From assembly GCA_938012815.1 (NCBI GenBank), contig CALLVV010000038.1, forward strand, positions 1 through 16,062: a stretch of 16,062 nucleotides of DNA. The letters are read 5' to 3'. The notes below the pieces were generated by a model. The model was given only the letters and a program-made list of their open reading frames with translations, searched no databases and had not been told where the DNA came from. Of the stretch, positions 1 to 6,779 are shown piece after piece. Position numbers and translations under genes: made by a program. This DNA is from an uncultured Propionibacteriaceae bacterium (GTDB lineage Bacteria > Actinomycetota > Actinomycetes > Propionibacteriales > Propionibacteriaceae). Position 1 is the stretch's first letter, and every line of letters begins with the position of its first letter.

Positions 1-350
1 ACACAGGTTCCGGGGTGGTTGCCTTCCTTGGCGGTGGATGTACGCGTATCGTGTTCTTTGCCGGGACTCCCGCCGCGGAGGAAGGCCGCCGCTTTATCTC
101 TGAAATCGATCCCCCGTCCGGGCCTCACGCGGCTCGGCTTTGATTTTCTTGTACTCGGCAAGCTGGGCAGCCGTCATTTCCTCACCCTCAATACCGGAAT
201 GGGTTTTCCTCCACTTGTTCACCCAGCATCCTCACGGTTCACGGGACCAGACCGTAAGACTTTGCCACATCGCTGATCGTGCAGGACTTCTCAACAACCA
301 CCCGACACGACCTGCTGTTTGAACTCTTCGCTGTACTTAGATGCGGACAC
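1..350 (-). pseudogene. Relic of IS3-type transposase OrfA, multiply frameshifted, partial at left edge
   Basis: Read on the minus strand from a GTG at 350, three frames must be stitched together to recover an IS3-type OrfA. The first piece (350-306) begins VSASKYSEEFKQQVV, the typical helix-turn-helix start of these proteins. After a frameshift, 298-242 reads VVEKSCTISDVAKSYGLVP and ends in a TGA. A third piece (222-94) contains VNKWRKTH, EEMTAAQLAEYKKIKAE and a REAR motif, then a TAA. A further shift gives KAAAFL, a KEHDT stretch and AKEGNHP, which resemble the end of OrfA and the start of the OrfB lead-in. The remainder lies beyond the window edge. With at least three frame changes and internal stops it cannot make a transposase. 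The family call rests on motif recognition only; the IS ends were not identified. Confidence 0.72.
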
Positions 351-378
351 GATACAGACTTATGCCTCACATGTTCGA

Positions 379-654
379 TCAAACCCGTTTTTCGTCACTG
401 TCCACGAAACATGTAGCACTCCACGGAATGTCGTTCGGGCGTGTGTTATCCGGCTTCGGGACATCGGTGATGTTGATTCTCCGGAGCGTCTCGTCTACAA
501 GGTGTGGAGTTATCCCGACTACCGCGACGAAATCCCCGAGGAGGAGCGTAGTGTCGGGACCGACGAACTCGACCTCCCATCCCTCGGCCTCCAACGAGAA
601 CACACCTGATTCGGCAACTCGCCCTGCGTGCCCGTCGGAAACCGGCAACCTCAA
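379..654 (-). CDS. Possible small hypothetical protein (low confidence)
   Basis: This reading frame has a protein-like composition: it contains WEVEFVGPDTTLLLGDFVAV and TPHLVDETLRRINI, and ends in a TGA at 379-381. Its third codon positions are richer in G/C than those of the overlapping plus-strand frame (319-609), which is why I prefer this strand. The frame stays open much further upstream, but that part is antisense to the better-supported gene at 763-1197. A TTG at 654 is a guessed start, giving about 91 residues, and I see no strong ribosome binding site. It may instead be the C-terminal remnant of a gene damaged when the adjacent transposase element inserted or decayed. I do not recognise the family. 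Confidence 0.3.
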   Translation of the reverse strand: MRLPVSDGHAGRVAESGVFSLEAEGWEVEFVGPDTTLLLGDFVAVVGITPHLVDETLRRINITDVPKPDNTRPNDIPWSATCFVDSDEKRV

Positions 655-762
655 CGCAACGCCCGCCGGCTGCTCGTGGGGATGGGCGGGGAAGGGGCAG
701 TGACCGGGGAGCCAAGAGCTCACCGAACCCCCGGCCCACACTTGCGCCAAGAGGCGTCCCCC

Positions 763-1197
763 ATGGACAAGACCGACAGCCAGGCAGCGCGCGAGCTTGC
801 CCTGGTCGTGCACGGCGGTGATCCCGCGAAGCTGGGGCAGGCTTACGAGGCGTATCAGATGTTCTCGCGGTCCGCCACATCGACCGTCACCTACCGGAAC
901 TCCACCACCAACATCTTGGCCCGGGCGGCATACCACCGGAGCAGGGACCTGGGATACACGGTAGTCATCGGGAACGGCCGGGACGCGTCCGCGGTTTCCG
1001 GCAAACTCAATCACGTCGCAGTCGACGAGTACGATCGCCTGATCGTCTGCGAAACCGAGATCGACGGTTACGAAATCTGGGGATGCTGGAGGATCTCCGA
1101 TGGCACCATCGTCGAGCGGGGGAGCCTGGAATACCTCACGGATCTCCTGACCGGAGACGGCCAGGATCCCCGCCTGGTCCAGGAACTGCGCCGCTAG
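763..1197 (+). CDS. Hypothetical protein, 144 aa, intact-looking orphan
   Basis: The frame starts at ATG 763, preceded by AAGAGG about 8 nt upstream, and encodes 144 residues with strongly G/C-biased third positions, as expected for a real gene in this genome. No signal peptide or membrane segment is visible. The N-terminal third is rich in Ala, Gln and Ser and probably helical. The middle and C-terminal part looks like a small beta-rich domain, with GYTVVIGNG, LNHVAVDEYDRLIVCETEI and YEIWGCWRI. I do not recognise the family; compact alpha/beta proteins like this are often immunity proteins, but nothing here proves that. The TAG stop is followed in the same frame by another 47 open, protein-like codons (to 1341). 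The neighbours on both sides are broken genes. Confidence 0.68.
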   Translation: MDKTDSQAARELALVVHGGDPAKLGQAYEAYQMFSRSATSTVTYRNSTTNILARAAYHRSRDLGYTVVIGNGRDASAVSGKLNHVAVDEYDRLIVCETEIDGYEIWGCWRISDGTIVERGSLEYLTDLLTGDGQDPRLVQELRR

Positions 1198-1341
1198 AAG
1201 GAAACTGGAAGCCACCGCGAGTTCTTCAGGAATCTGGCAGTAGGAGCCGTCCGTGTCGTCTACGAACTGGTGACGGTCGACAACGACAGTGGCACCTGGT
1301 ACGCACGGTTCAGCCCGAACCGGGAACTGCTCATCAGATGA
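1198..1341 (+). pseudogene. Start-less C-terminal fragment of unknown protein
   Basis: Directly after the TAG of the preceding gene, the same frame stays open for 47 codons to a TGA at 1339-1341. It reads as plausible protein, including REFFRNLAVGAVRVVYELV, DNDSGTWYARF and SPNRELLIR. There is no start codon with a ribosome binding site inside it. The simplest reading is the surviving 3' end of a decayed gene. A less likely alternative is that the upstream gene once read through to here and acquired the TAG by point mutation. The family is not recognised. Confidence 0.45.
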
Positions 1342-1387
1342 GACGGAACCGGGCCTGTCAATCCCACGCTGTCCGAGGAGTAATGCG

Positions 1388-1831
1388 ATGACCGCCCTGT
1401 CCCTGAATGGTTTTCTTTCCTGAGCGGACCAGGTGGCCGCCCGCCCTCGACTGCCTCATCGACCTGGCAACCTTCTCGGGTCGCGCCGCCGCGGCCTCCC
1501 TGGGCTGGAGTAGGGACGGGTTTCCATGGCGGTTCGCAGGCAGTCCCACCGGTCCTTCCACCGTGGTGGCGCTCCCGGATTCTTCCGGGGTGGTGACGGT
1601 GTTTTTCTACACCCTGGCTGAGGCGGATTCCGCCGACGAACCGCTCCGGGACTGCTTCCTGCGTTACGAGGAGGTAGGTACCCGAGCTTGGGGCGCACCC
1701 TTTTCCGCGTGGAGGTGGAGGATCCCGTCGCATGGGAGCATTCCTCCGGGACCGTCGTGGAGATCGTCCTGGGCGGCGACGTGGTCATAGCGCGGTTCTT
1801 CACACCGCAGGGCGCGCCGGCATACGAATAG
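1388..1831 (+). pseudogene. Frameshifted small hypothetical protein gene
   Basis: A good ribosome binding site (GAGGAG, 1375-1380) precedes ATG 1388, which encodes MTALSLNGFLS and then a TGA at 1421. Moving frame restores a long protein-like stretch (about 1415-1672) with ALDCLIDLATFSGR, ASLGW, FPWRF, a VTVFFYTL strand and EPLRDCFLRYEEV. Near 1675 a second frame change is needed to continue with YPSLGRTLFRVEVEDPVAWE, then VVEIVLGGDVVIARFF, ending at TAG 1829-1831. Restored, it would be a protein of about 145 residues. The arrangement (LGW near the N-terminal third, a PSLG turn, a final Trp-containing strand pair) looks like a small actinobacterial domain of unknown function, possibly DUF6301-like, but that is a guess. 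Two separate frame changes make a broken gene more likely than programmed frameshifting. Confidence 0.55.
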
Positions 1832-2393
1832 GGACCTCTGATTCCTTCGCAGACCATTTGAGTCCGACCTGCGAACAGCAGCGAGTAGGTCGGGTCGAAG
1901 TCATTTTGCGAGTGTCCGGGGTGCTGTGGTCGGGTCCGCTGTTCGCCTTGGAACTTCTTCGCCTTCGCTCTGATTCCGTGTCGCGAGCTCTCCAGGTCGA
2001 GGCATTCGTATTCCGGATCGTGCACCCTGATGGTTCCGTCGACCCACTCCACCGGGAACGCGGCCAGTTCGGCGGGCAGGCCGGAGACCACCTCACCGAC
2101 CCCCTGCATCAGGGCGGGTCAGGAAACCACGGGAGATCATGTCTTGCACCCACTGGTCGCGCGGGACGAGACCGAGATTCCAGAGACAGGAAGGTCGGCA
2201 GCGAAAATCGAGGTATTCCGTGTATCGCAGGTTCATGTGGTCGGCATGACGTGCCCGGTGGCCGTCCATCACCTGGGTGGGAGCCCGGTCCAACAACCTC
2301 GGCCAGTTCCAGGAGCAACGGGTGAAGGGCCCGGGCGTCGAGACGGGTCCTCGCGTACGAGTCCAGCCGGGAAAGAGCACGGTCGCGGTCCAT
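1832..2393 (-). pseudogene. Frameshifted hypothetical gene, minus strand
   Basis: Translation from ATG 2393 gives MDRDRALSRLDSYARTRLDA and LHPLLLELAEVV (to about 2292), a convincing helical N-terminus. The frame then degenerates, and the next one continues with DRAPTQVMDGHRARH, MNLRYTEYLDF, LGLVPRDQWVQDMI and SRGFLTRPDAG (to about 2103). A second shift leads to GVGEVVSGLPAELAAFPVEW, GTIRVHDPEYECLDLESS and FDPTYSLLFAGR. Each piece looks like genuine protein and they follow one another in order, so a single gene with two frameshifts is the best explanation. The 3' end is uncertain because the last frame stays open antisense to the neighbouring plus-strand relic; the boundary given is where convincing sequence fades. 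AGGT precedes the start. The family is not recognised. Confidence 0.5.
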
Positions 2394-2497
2394 GGTCAAT
2401 TACCTGCTTCCGCCACTGAAACGGTGAACGCGCCGTGAAATCAGGGATCCCGTGGGTTTCCCCGCGCGGACTGCTCCTTCGCCGCGACTCCCGGACC

Positions 2498-2534
2498 TCC
2501 CTCCCCTCCGCGTTTCGTGCGCAGAGGGGAGGGA
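2498..2534 (-). terminator. Stem-loop downstream of sodA
   Basis: TCCCTCCCCT (2498-2507) pairs perfectly with AGGGGAGGGA (2525-2534), a 10-bp stem lying 24 nt past the sodA stop. There is no T-run on the 3' side in the minus direction, so it is either a hairpin terminator without a U-tract, common in high-G+C bacteria, or an mRNA 3'-end stabiliser. Confidence 0.55.
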
Positions 2535-2557
2535 CGAGCAATGCTGCTGCCGGATGG

Positions 2558-3163
2558 TCAGGATGCGAAGGTCTGGGCTGTGGTGAAGCGCTCGGCGACG
2601 TCGGGCCAGTTGACCACGTTCCACCAGGCGTTGACGTAGTCGCCCTTCACGTTCTTGTACTGCAGGTAGAAGGCGTGCTCCCACATGTCGAGCTGCAGCA
2701 GCGGGATCTGGCCCGCAGGAAGGTTGCCCTGCTGGTCGTACAGCTGGTTGATGTTGAGACGCCGCCCGAGGGTGTCGAAAACCAGCATGGACCAGCCGGA
2801 GCCCTGGATGCCGTTGGCGGCGGCGTTGAACTGCTTCTGGAAACCGTCGAAGCCACCGAAGTACTCGTCGATGGCCGCGGCCAGTTCACCATCGGGGCGG
2901 CCGCCGCCCTGCGGTGACATGTTCTTCCAGAACGTGGAATGGTTGATGTGCCCGCCCAAGTGGAAGGCCAGGTCCTTCTCCAACTTGTTGATGGCACCGA
3001 AATTGCCGGATTCGCGGGCCTCGGCCAGCTGCTCCAGGGCCGTGTTCGCCCCCGCGACGTAGGTGGCGTGGTGTTTGCTGTGGTGCAGTTCCATGATCTC
3101 CGGGGCGATGTGCGGGGCCAGCGCGCCGTAGTCGTAGTCGAGATCGGGCAGGACGTAGGTCAT
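2558..3163 (-). CDS. sodA: Superoxide dismutase, Mn/Fe family
   Basis: Converts superoxide to oxygen and hydrogen peroxide in the cytoplasm. The 201-residue product has the usual length for the family and starts MTYVLPDLDYDY. The metal ligands are visible: His27 in LHHSKHHATYV, His75 in GGHINHSTFW, and Asp159 and His163 in LDMWEHAFYL. Gln144 in YDQQGNLP occupies the position where mycobacterial Fe-SODs carry a His and mycobacterial Mn-SODs carry a Gln, so manganese or cambialistic use is favoured; this is inference from family knowledge. A GAGGAG ribosome binding site precedes the ATG. The upstream methyltransferase gene is co-directional with an 82-nt gap, so sodA may be read from its own promoter, from the upstream RNA-modification operon, or both. 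A 10-bp stem-loop follows the stop. Confidence 0.96.
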   Translation of the reverse strand: MTYVLPDLDYDYGALAPHIAPEIMELHHSKHHATYVAGANTALEQLAEARESGNFGAINKLEKDLAFHLGGHINHSTFWKNMSPQGGGRPDGELAAAIDEYFGGFDGFQKQFNAAANGIQGSGWSMLVFDTLGRRLNINQLYDQQGNLPAGQIPLLQLDMWEHAFYLQYKNVKGDYVNAWWNVVNWPDVAERFTTAQTFAS

Positions 3164-3212
3164 CGGGACTCCTCGGTTCGGGACACGCGGCCGGGCCGCG
3201 ACGGTCGTCCCA

Positions 3213-3218
3213 ATCCTA
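3213..3218 (-). promoter_or_regulatory. Candidate -10 box for sodA
   Basis: On the minus strand TAGGAT (preceded by GCA) matches the actinobacterial TAnnnT -10 pattern and would place the transcript start about 43 nt before the sodA ATG. I see no convincing -35, so the call is tentative. Confidence 0.3.
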
Positions 3219-3245
3219 TGCAGCCTTTCAGGACCCGCGGGGCAG

Positions 3246-3839
3246 TCAGGTGGGCGAGTCGCCGCCGCACTGGACCTTCAACACTCGGAAACCTTTCGCC
3301 GAGGCGAGCTTCTCCGTCGGCCATTCCTGTTCGGTGAGCCATGTCGTGAGGGAATCCGCACCGAGATTCTTGCTCACCACCAGATAGGCGGCCCCGTCGG
3401 GTTTCAGCCGGGGCAGCCAGGTGAGCAGGAGCTCGTGCAGGGCCTTCTTCCCGATGCGGATCGGCGGGTTGGACCAGATCTCGTCGTAGACGGCATCGTC
3501 GGGCGAGAAGGTCCGCACCCGGTCAGCCACCCCGGCGCGTTCCGCGTTCATCCGGGTCAGGGCGAGGGCCCGTTCGTTGACGTCGACCGCATCCACCCGC
3601 ACCCCGGGGCTGGCCGCGGCGATCCCCACCGCTATCGGCCCGAACCCGCACCCCAGGTCGAGAACCCGCCCGTGTTCCGGCGGGGCGACGGTGCGCAGCA
3701 GCACCGAGGTGCCCAGATCCAGCCGGGTGCCCGAGAACACCCCGTTCGCGGTGGTGAAGACGAACTCACGTTCGAACACCGTGGCTGTGATCTCGCGGGT
3801 GATCATGGGGGAGGGGTCGTTGGTGAAGTAGTGGCTCAT
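3246..3839 (-). CDS. Class I SAM methyltransferase, RsmC/YbxB-like (MTS domain)
   Basis: The 197-residue protein from ATG 3839 carries the SAM-binding motif DLGCGFGP (residues 61-68), an acidic DAVDVN at the end of strand 2, and the catalytic-type motif NPPIR (124-128). This combination is typical of N2-guanine or N6-adenine RNA methyltransferases of the small MTS fold. The short N-terminal region (HYFTNDPSP, then EREFVFTTANGVFS) matches the single-domain RsmC-like proteins of Gram-positives, which are thought to modify 16S rRNA; the exact target here is not shown. The frame is open further upstream, but this ATG overlaps the truA stop in an ATGA, which fits translational coupling within the trmB-truA transcript. 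It is the last of the three tightly packed genes. Confidence 0.88.
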   Translation of the reverse strand: MSHYFTNDPSPMITREITATVFEREFVFTTANGVFSGTRLDLGTSVLLRTVAPPEHGRVLDLGCGFGPIAVGIAAASPGVRVDAVDVNERALALTRMNAERAGVADRVRTFSPDDAVYDEIWSNPPIRIGKKALHELLLTWLPRLKPDGAAYLVVSKNLGADSLTTWLTEQEWPTEKLASAKGFRVLKVQCGGDSPT

Positions 3840-4648
3840 GTCTTCTCCAGGCTTCGGCGGGCGCGGGCCTCGCGGGCCCGCGAGGCGAGCTGGTCGTCGG
3901 CGGGATAGCCGACCTCCTCCAGCACCAGGCCATGGGCGGGCATCAACGGCACCTCCCCGCAACGGCGGACACTGCGTGCGACCTCCTCCAGCCACGTCAG
4001 GTTCCTGCGTCCCGCGCCGACCACGGTCAGCGCCCCGACCAGGGCTCGTACCATCGAGTGGCAGAAGGCGTCGGCCAGTAGGTGCACCTCCACCACCCCG
4101 TCGCCTCGCCGCGTGACGGTGAACTCCCGCAGGTCTCGGATGGTGGTGGCCCCCTCACGGGCCTTGCAGAACGGGGCGAAATCCCGCAGCCCCGTCAAAA
4201 GCTGCGTCGCTTCCTGCGCGGTGCCCAGGTGCAGCGGGTGTCGCAGCTGGACCACGTGGTTGCGCAACAGGGGATCCGGTACCTGTGCGGAGTCGATCAG
4301 GCGATAGCAGTAGCGCCGCCAGACCGCGGAGAACCGGGCGTCGAAGCCGTCGGGGGCCTCTGTCACGTCGTGGATGGCGATGTCGTCGGGGCAGATCCGG
4401 CGCAGCCTGCGCAGCAGGTCGGTGGGGGACAGGGCCGGGTTCTCGACGTCGACGTGGCACACCTGGCCGCGTGCGTGCACCCCGGCATCGGTGCGGCCCG
4501 CGACGGTGAGTGCGGGCGCCGGGTCGAGGCGAAGCACCCTGCCCAGCGACTCCTCCAGCACCCCCTGCACCGTCCGCAACCCCGGCTGGGAGGCCCAGCC
4601 ATGAAAAGCCCCGCCGTCGTAGGCCAGGTTGATGCGCAACCGGGTCAC
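3836..4648 (-). CDS. truA: tRNA pseudouridine(38-40) synthase TruA
   Basis: Isomerises uridines 38-40 in the tRNA anticodon stem to pseudouridine. The 270-residue product begins RLRINLAYDGGAFHGWASQP, the TruA N-terminal signature, and contains the active-site loop AGRTDAGVHARGQ with the nucleophile Asp54. The family motif FCHSMVRALVG follows in the C-terminal half. A basic tail (ASRAREARARRSLEKT) extends beyond the usual core end. The start is a GTG whose bases overlap the TGA of trmB (GTGA), and its stop overlaps the ATG of the methyltransferase, so the three genes are translationally linked. TruA usually sits beside rplQ in actinobacteria; here it is paired with trmB instead. Confidence 0.97.
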   Translation of the reverse strand: MTRLRINLAYDGGAFHGWASQPGLRTVQGVLEESLGRVLRLDPAPALTVAGRTDAGVHARGQVCHVDVENPALSPTDLLRRLRRICPDDIAIHDVTEAPDGFDARFSAVWRRYCYRLIDSAQVPDPLLRNHVVQLRHPLHLGTAQEATQLLTGLRDFAPFCKAREGATTIRDLREFTVTRRGDGVVEVHLLADAFCHSMVRALVGALTVVGAGRRNLTWLEEVARSVRRCGEVPLMPAHGLVLEEVGYPADDQLASRAREARARRSLEKT

Positions 4649-5358
4649 GGCAACCTCCGGTAGGTCAGGTCATAGACCCTGCGGCCCTGCTCCAGACCCT
4701 TGGCCTCGTATTTCGTGACCGGGCGTGCCTCGTACCGCGGCGCCCAACCACCGTGGAGATTCTCGAACCGCGGATGGGCGTCGAGCGTCTCCCTCTGCCA
4801 GAAGGCGTAGTCCTCCCAGTCCGTGGCGAGCCGCCACAACCCACCGGGCCGGAGTTTCAACGCCATCAGGTCGGCGAAATCCGTGCTGACCAAGCGGCGT
4901 TTGTGGTGCCGGGTCTTGCGCCACGGGTCGGCGAAGAAGGTCCACAGCTCTGACAGGGAGTCGTCGTCGAACAGCACCGCCAACCCCTGCGCACCGTTGG
5001 CCGGCACGATGCGCACGTTGCCCACCCCTTCGCGACCCAGCCGTCCCATGGTGGAGGCGATGCCGGGCGGGAACACCTCGAAGGCGATGAAGTCGCTTTC
5101 GGGGCGGGCCGCGGCCATGGGCACCAGCGAATCCCCGTTGCCCGACCCGATCTCCACGATCCGCGGTGCCCGCCTGCCGAAGACTGCATCCCAGTCGACG
5201 TGGGCGTCGTCGGAGATGGACGTGTCCATCTCCGCGGCGGGCACGTCGATGAGGAAACGGGCCCGGTGACGATCCCAGGCCGCCTGCTGCGAATCATTCA
5301 TCCGGGTGTTGCGGCGCACGAAACTGACGATGGTGCGCTGGGGACGGGGTGGTTTCAC
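4645..5358 (-). CDS. trmB: tRNA (guanine-N7-)-methyltransferase TrmB
   Basis: Methylates N7 of G46 in the tRNA variable loop using SAM. The 237-residue product shows the SAM-binding segment VEIGSGNGDS, the TrmB-specific FFADPW followed by KTRHHKRRLV, and the C-terminal substrate-binding segment RPVTKYEAKG. The canonical DPWPK is DPWRK here. I chose GTG 5358 over the internal ATG 5301 because the intervening RTIVSFVRR is a conserved TrmB N-terminal motif; the ribosome binding site before the GTG is only a weak G-rich stretch. It is the first gene of the trmB-truA-methyltransferase set and is transcribed away from the cobalamin riboswitch operon, leaving only a short divergent intergenic region. 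Confidence 0.96.
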   Translation of the reverse strand: MKPPRPQRTIVSFVRRNTRMNDSQQAAWDRHRARFLIDVPAAEMDTSISDDAHVDWDAVFGRRAPRIVEIGSGNGDSLVPMAAARPESDFIAFEVFPPGIASTMGRLGREGVGNVRIVPANGAQGLAVLFDDDSLSELWTFFADPWRKTRHHKRRLVSTDFADLMALKLRPGGLWRLATDWEDYAFWQRETLDAHPRFENLHGGWAPRYEARPVTKYEAKGLEQGRRVYDLTYRRLP

Positions 5359-5424
5359 CCCGCGATGATAACCGGGGTAACGGGACCCGCCGTCGAGGTG
5401 ACAAATGTTTGGCGGTAAGTTTTC

Positions 5425-5545
5425 TCGTAGTCTCGCTGCGCAGGAATCCGGTGGAAATCCGGAACGGACGCGCCACTGTGACCCGCGAAAATGGGGAGTC
5501 AGGAACTGCCGGCGAAGACCATCCCAAAAGGACGCGACATCCAGG
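5425..5545 (+). promoter_or_regulatory. Cobalamin riboswitch
   Basis: The conserved core is readable in order: GGAATCCGGTGGAAATCCGG (5445-5464), CGCCACTGTGACC, and the B12 box GGGAGTCAGGAACTGCC near 5499-5515. These are the hallmarks of the adenosylcobalamin aptamer. It lies between the divergent trmB start and the lipoprotein gene. No intrinsic terminator with a U-tract follows, so control is probably at translation initiation. A possible L5 contact is CCAC (5473-5476) pairing with GTGG at 5559-5562, which covers the proposed start codon. TAGTCT at 5428-5433 could be the -10 box, in which case the transcript begins right at the aptamer. The outer boundaries are approximate. Confidence 0.9.
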
Positions 5546-5558
5546 ATTGGTGATCAAC

Positions 5559-6779
5559 GTGGAACTCACCCGCACCCTCGCAGCCCTAGCCGCCGTCGCC
5601 CTGTTTTCGTTGACGGCCTGCGCCCAAACGTCACAAACGGAGGGAGGTGCCTCGAACTCCCCTGCCGGAATCGGAAGTGACGGCTGCGTCACCCAGTACG
5701 ACGCGAACGCCGACTATTTCCCCGAGAAGACGAGCTTTTCCCACGCCACCGGGGTCACGGTGGAATACCACGGCTCCTACAAGACCGTGACGGTCAAGGA
5801 GCCCCTGCAAGGCGCCTCGCCGGAAACCTACGTCCTCGTGCAGTGCGGGGCCAACCCCGAGTTGCCCTCCGAACTCGCCAACGCGCAACGCATTTCCATT
5901 CCGGTGCGCCGTGCCGCGACCTCCTCCACCACGCAACTGCCCGCCTTCGAGTTGCTGGGGGCCACCGATTCCATGGTGGCGGTGCAGTCCCCGGCGCTCG
6001 TCTGGTCCGAACCCATCACAAAGCTCATCGCCGACGGCACGATCGTCGGTTTCGGCAACGATTCCGGTGGCATCAACGTCGAAACCCTCGCGGCCGCCAC
6101 CCCTGACCTGTTCTTCTCCAGCGGTACCCCCGACCCGGCCTACGACAAGATCCGGGAGCTGAAGATACCCGTGGTGGGAAACTCCGAATGGTTGGAGAAC
6201 ACCCCGCTCGGCCGGTCGGAGTGGTTGAAGTTCACGGCTCTGTTCACCAACACCGAGGGCACCGCCAACCAGGTCTTCCAGAAGATCGAATCCGACTACA
6301 CGGCGGTGAAGGACAAGGCCCAGCAGACCACCGACCGGCCCACCGCCATCACCGGCGCCCCCTTCAACGGGGAGTGGTCCCGTCCAGGGGGCCGCAGCTA
6401 CATGGCAGCCTTCCTCGCCGACGCCGGCATGACGTACGTCTTCGCCGACGATGAGTCCAACGGCAGCACCCCGACGGCGATCGAGACGATGCTGGAGGCC
6501 GGCGCCCGGGCTGACATCTGGCTCAACGCCGACATGATGAAGAAATGGCCCACCATCTCCGCAATCGGCACCGACGATCCACGCTTGGTGACGATCAAGG
6601 CGGCCCAGGACGGGCGGGTCTATGACCCCACCAAACGCATCAACGCCGCGGGCGGGAACGACTACTGGGAGCAGGGCGTGGTGCGTCCTGACCTGGTGCT
6701 GCGTGACCTAGCCAAGGCCGCCCATCCCGAGCTGTTCGCCGATCAGGACTACACCTTCTACGAGCAGCTGCCCGCCTGA
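5559..6779 (+). CDS. btuF: Corrinoid ABC transporter substrate-binding lipoprotein (BtuF-like)
   Basis: A lipoprotein signal peptide is visible: a short N-terminus with Arg, a hydrophobic AALAAVALFS stretch, and the lipobox LTAC (Cys21 from this start), so the mature protein is anchored outside the membrane. The body is a periplasmic-binding-protein type III fold typical of iron-siderophore and B12 receptors, with IVGFGNDSGGINVETLAAA, PDLFFSSG, an EWLENTPLGRSEWLKF segment and a C-terminal NAAGGNDYWEQG. The upstream cobalamin riboswitch makes cobalamin or cobinamide the likely ligand; this is inference from regulation. GTG 5559 is chosen because it gives a compact signal peptide; GTG 5550 in the same frame is an alternative. 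Its stop overlaps the permease ATG by one base (TGATG). Confidence 0.88.
   Translation: MELTRTLAALAAVALFSLTACAQTSQTEGGASNSPAGIGSDGCVTQYDANADYFPEKTSFSHATGVTVEYHGSYKTVTVKEPLQGASPETYVLVQCGANPELPSELANAQRISIPVRRAATSSTTQLPAFELLGATDSMVAVQSPALVWSEPITKLIADGTIVGFGNDSGGINVETLAAATPDLFFSSGTPDPAYDKIRELKIPVVGNSEWLENTPLGRSEWLKFTALFTNTEGTANQVFQKIESDYTAVKDKAQQTTDRPTAITGAPFNGEWSRPGGRSYMAAFLADAGMTYVFADDESNGSTPTAIETMLEAGARADIWLNADMMKKWPTISAIGTDDPRLVTIKAAQDGRVYDPTKRINAAGGNDYWEQGVVRPDLVLRDLAKAAHPELFADQDYTFYEQLPA

Noticed and set aside
655..1215. Upstream extension of the minus-strand open frame ending at 379
   Set aside because: It runs antisense to the better-supported gene 763-1197, which has a ribosome binding site and strong codon bias; only the part below about 654 looks protein-like.
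1415..1680. Programmed ribosomal frameshifting in the gene at 1388-1831
   Set aside because: Two separate frame changes are needed and I see no convincing slippery site with downstream structure; neighbouring genes are also broken, so decay or sequencing error is simpler.
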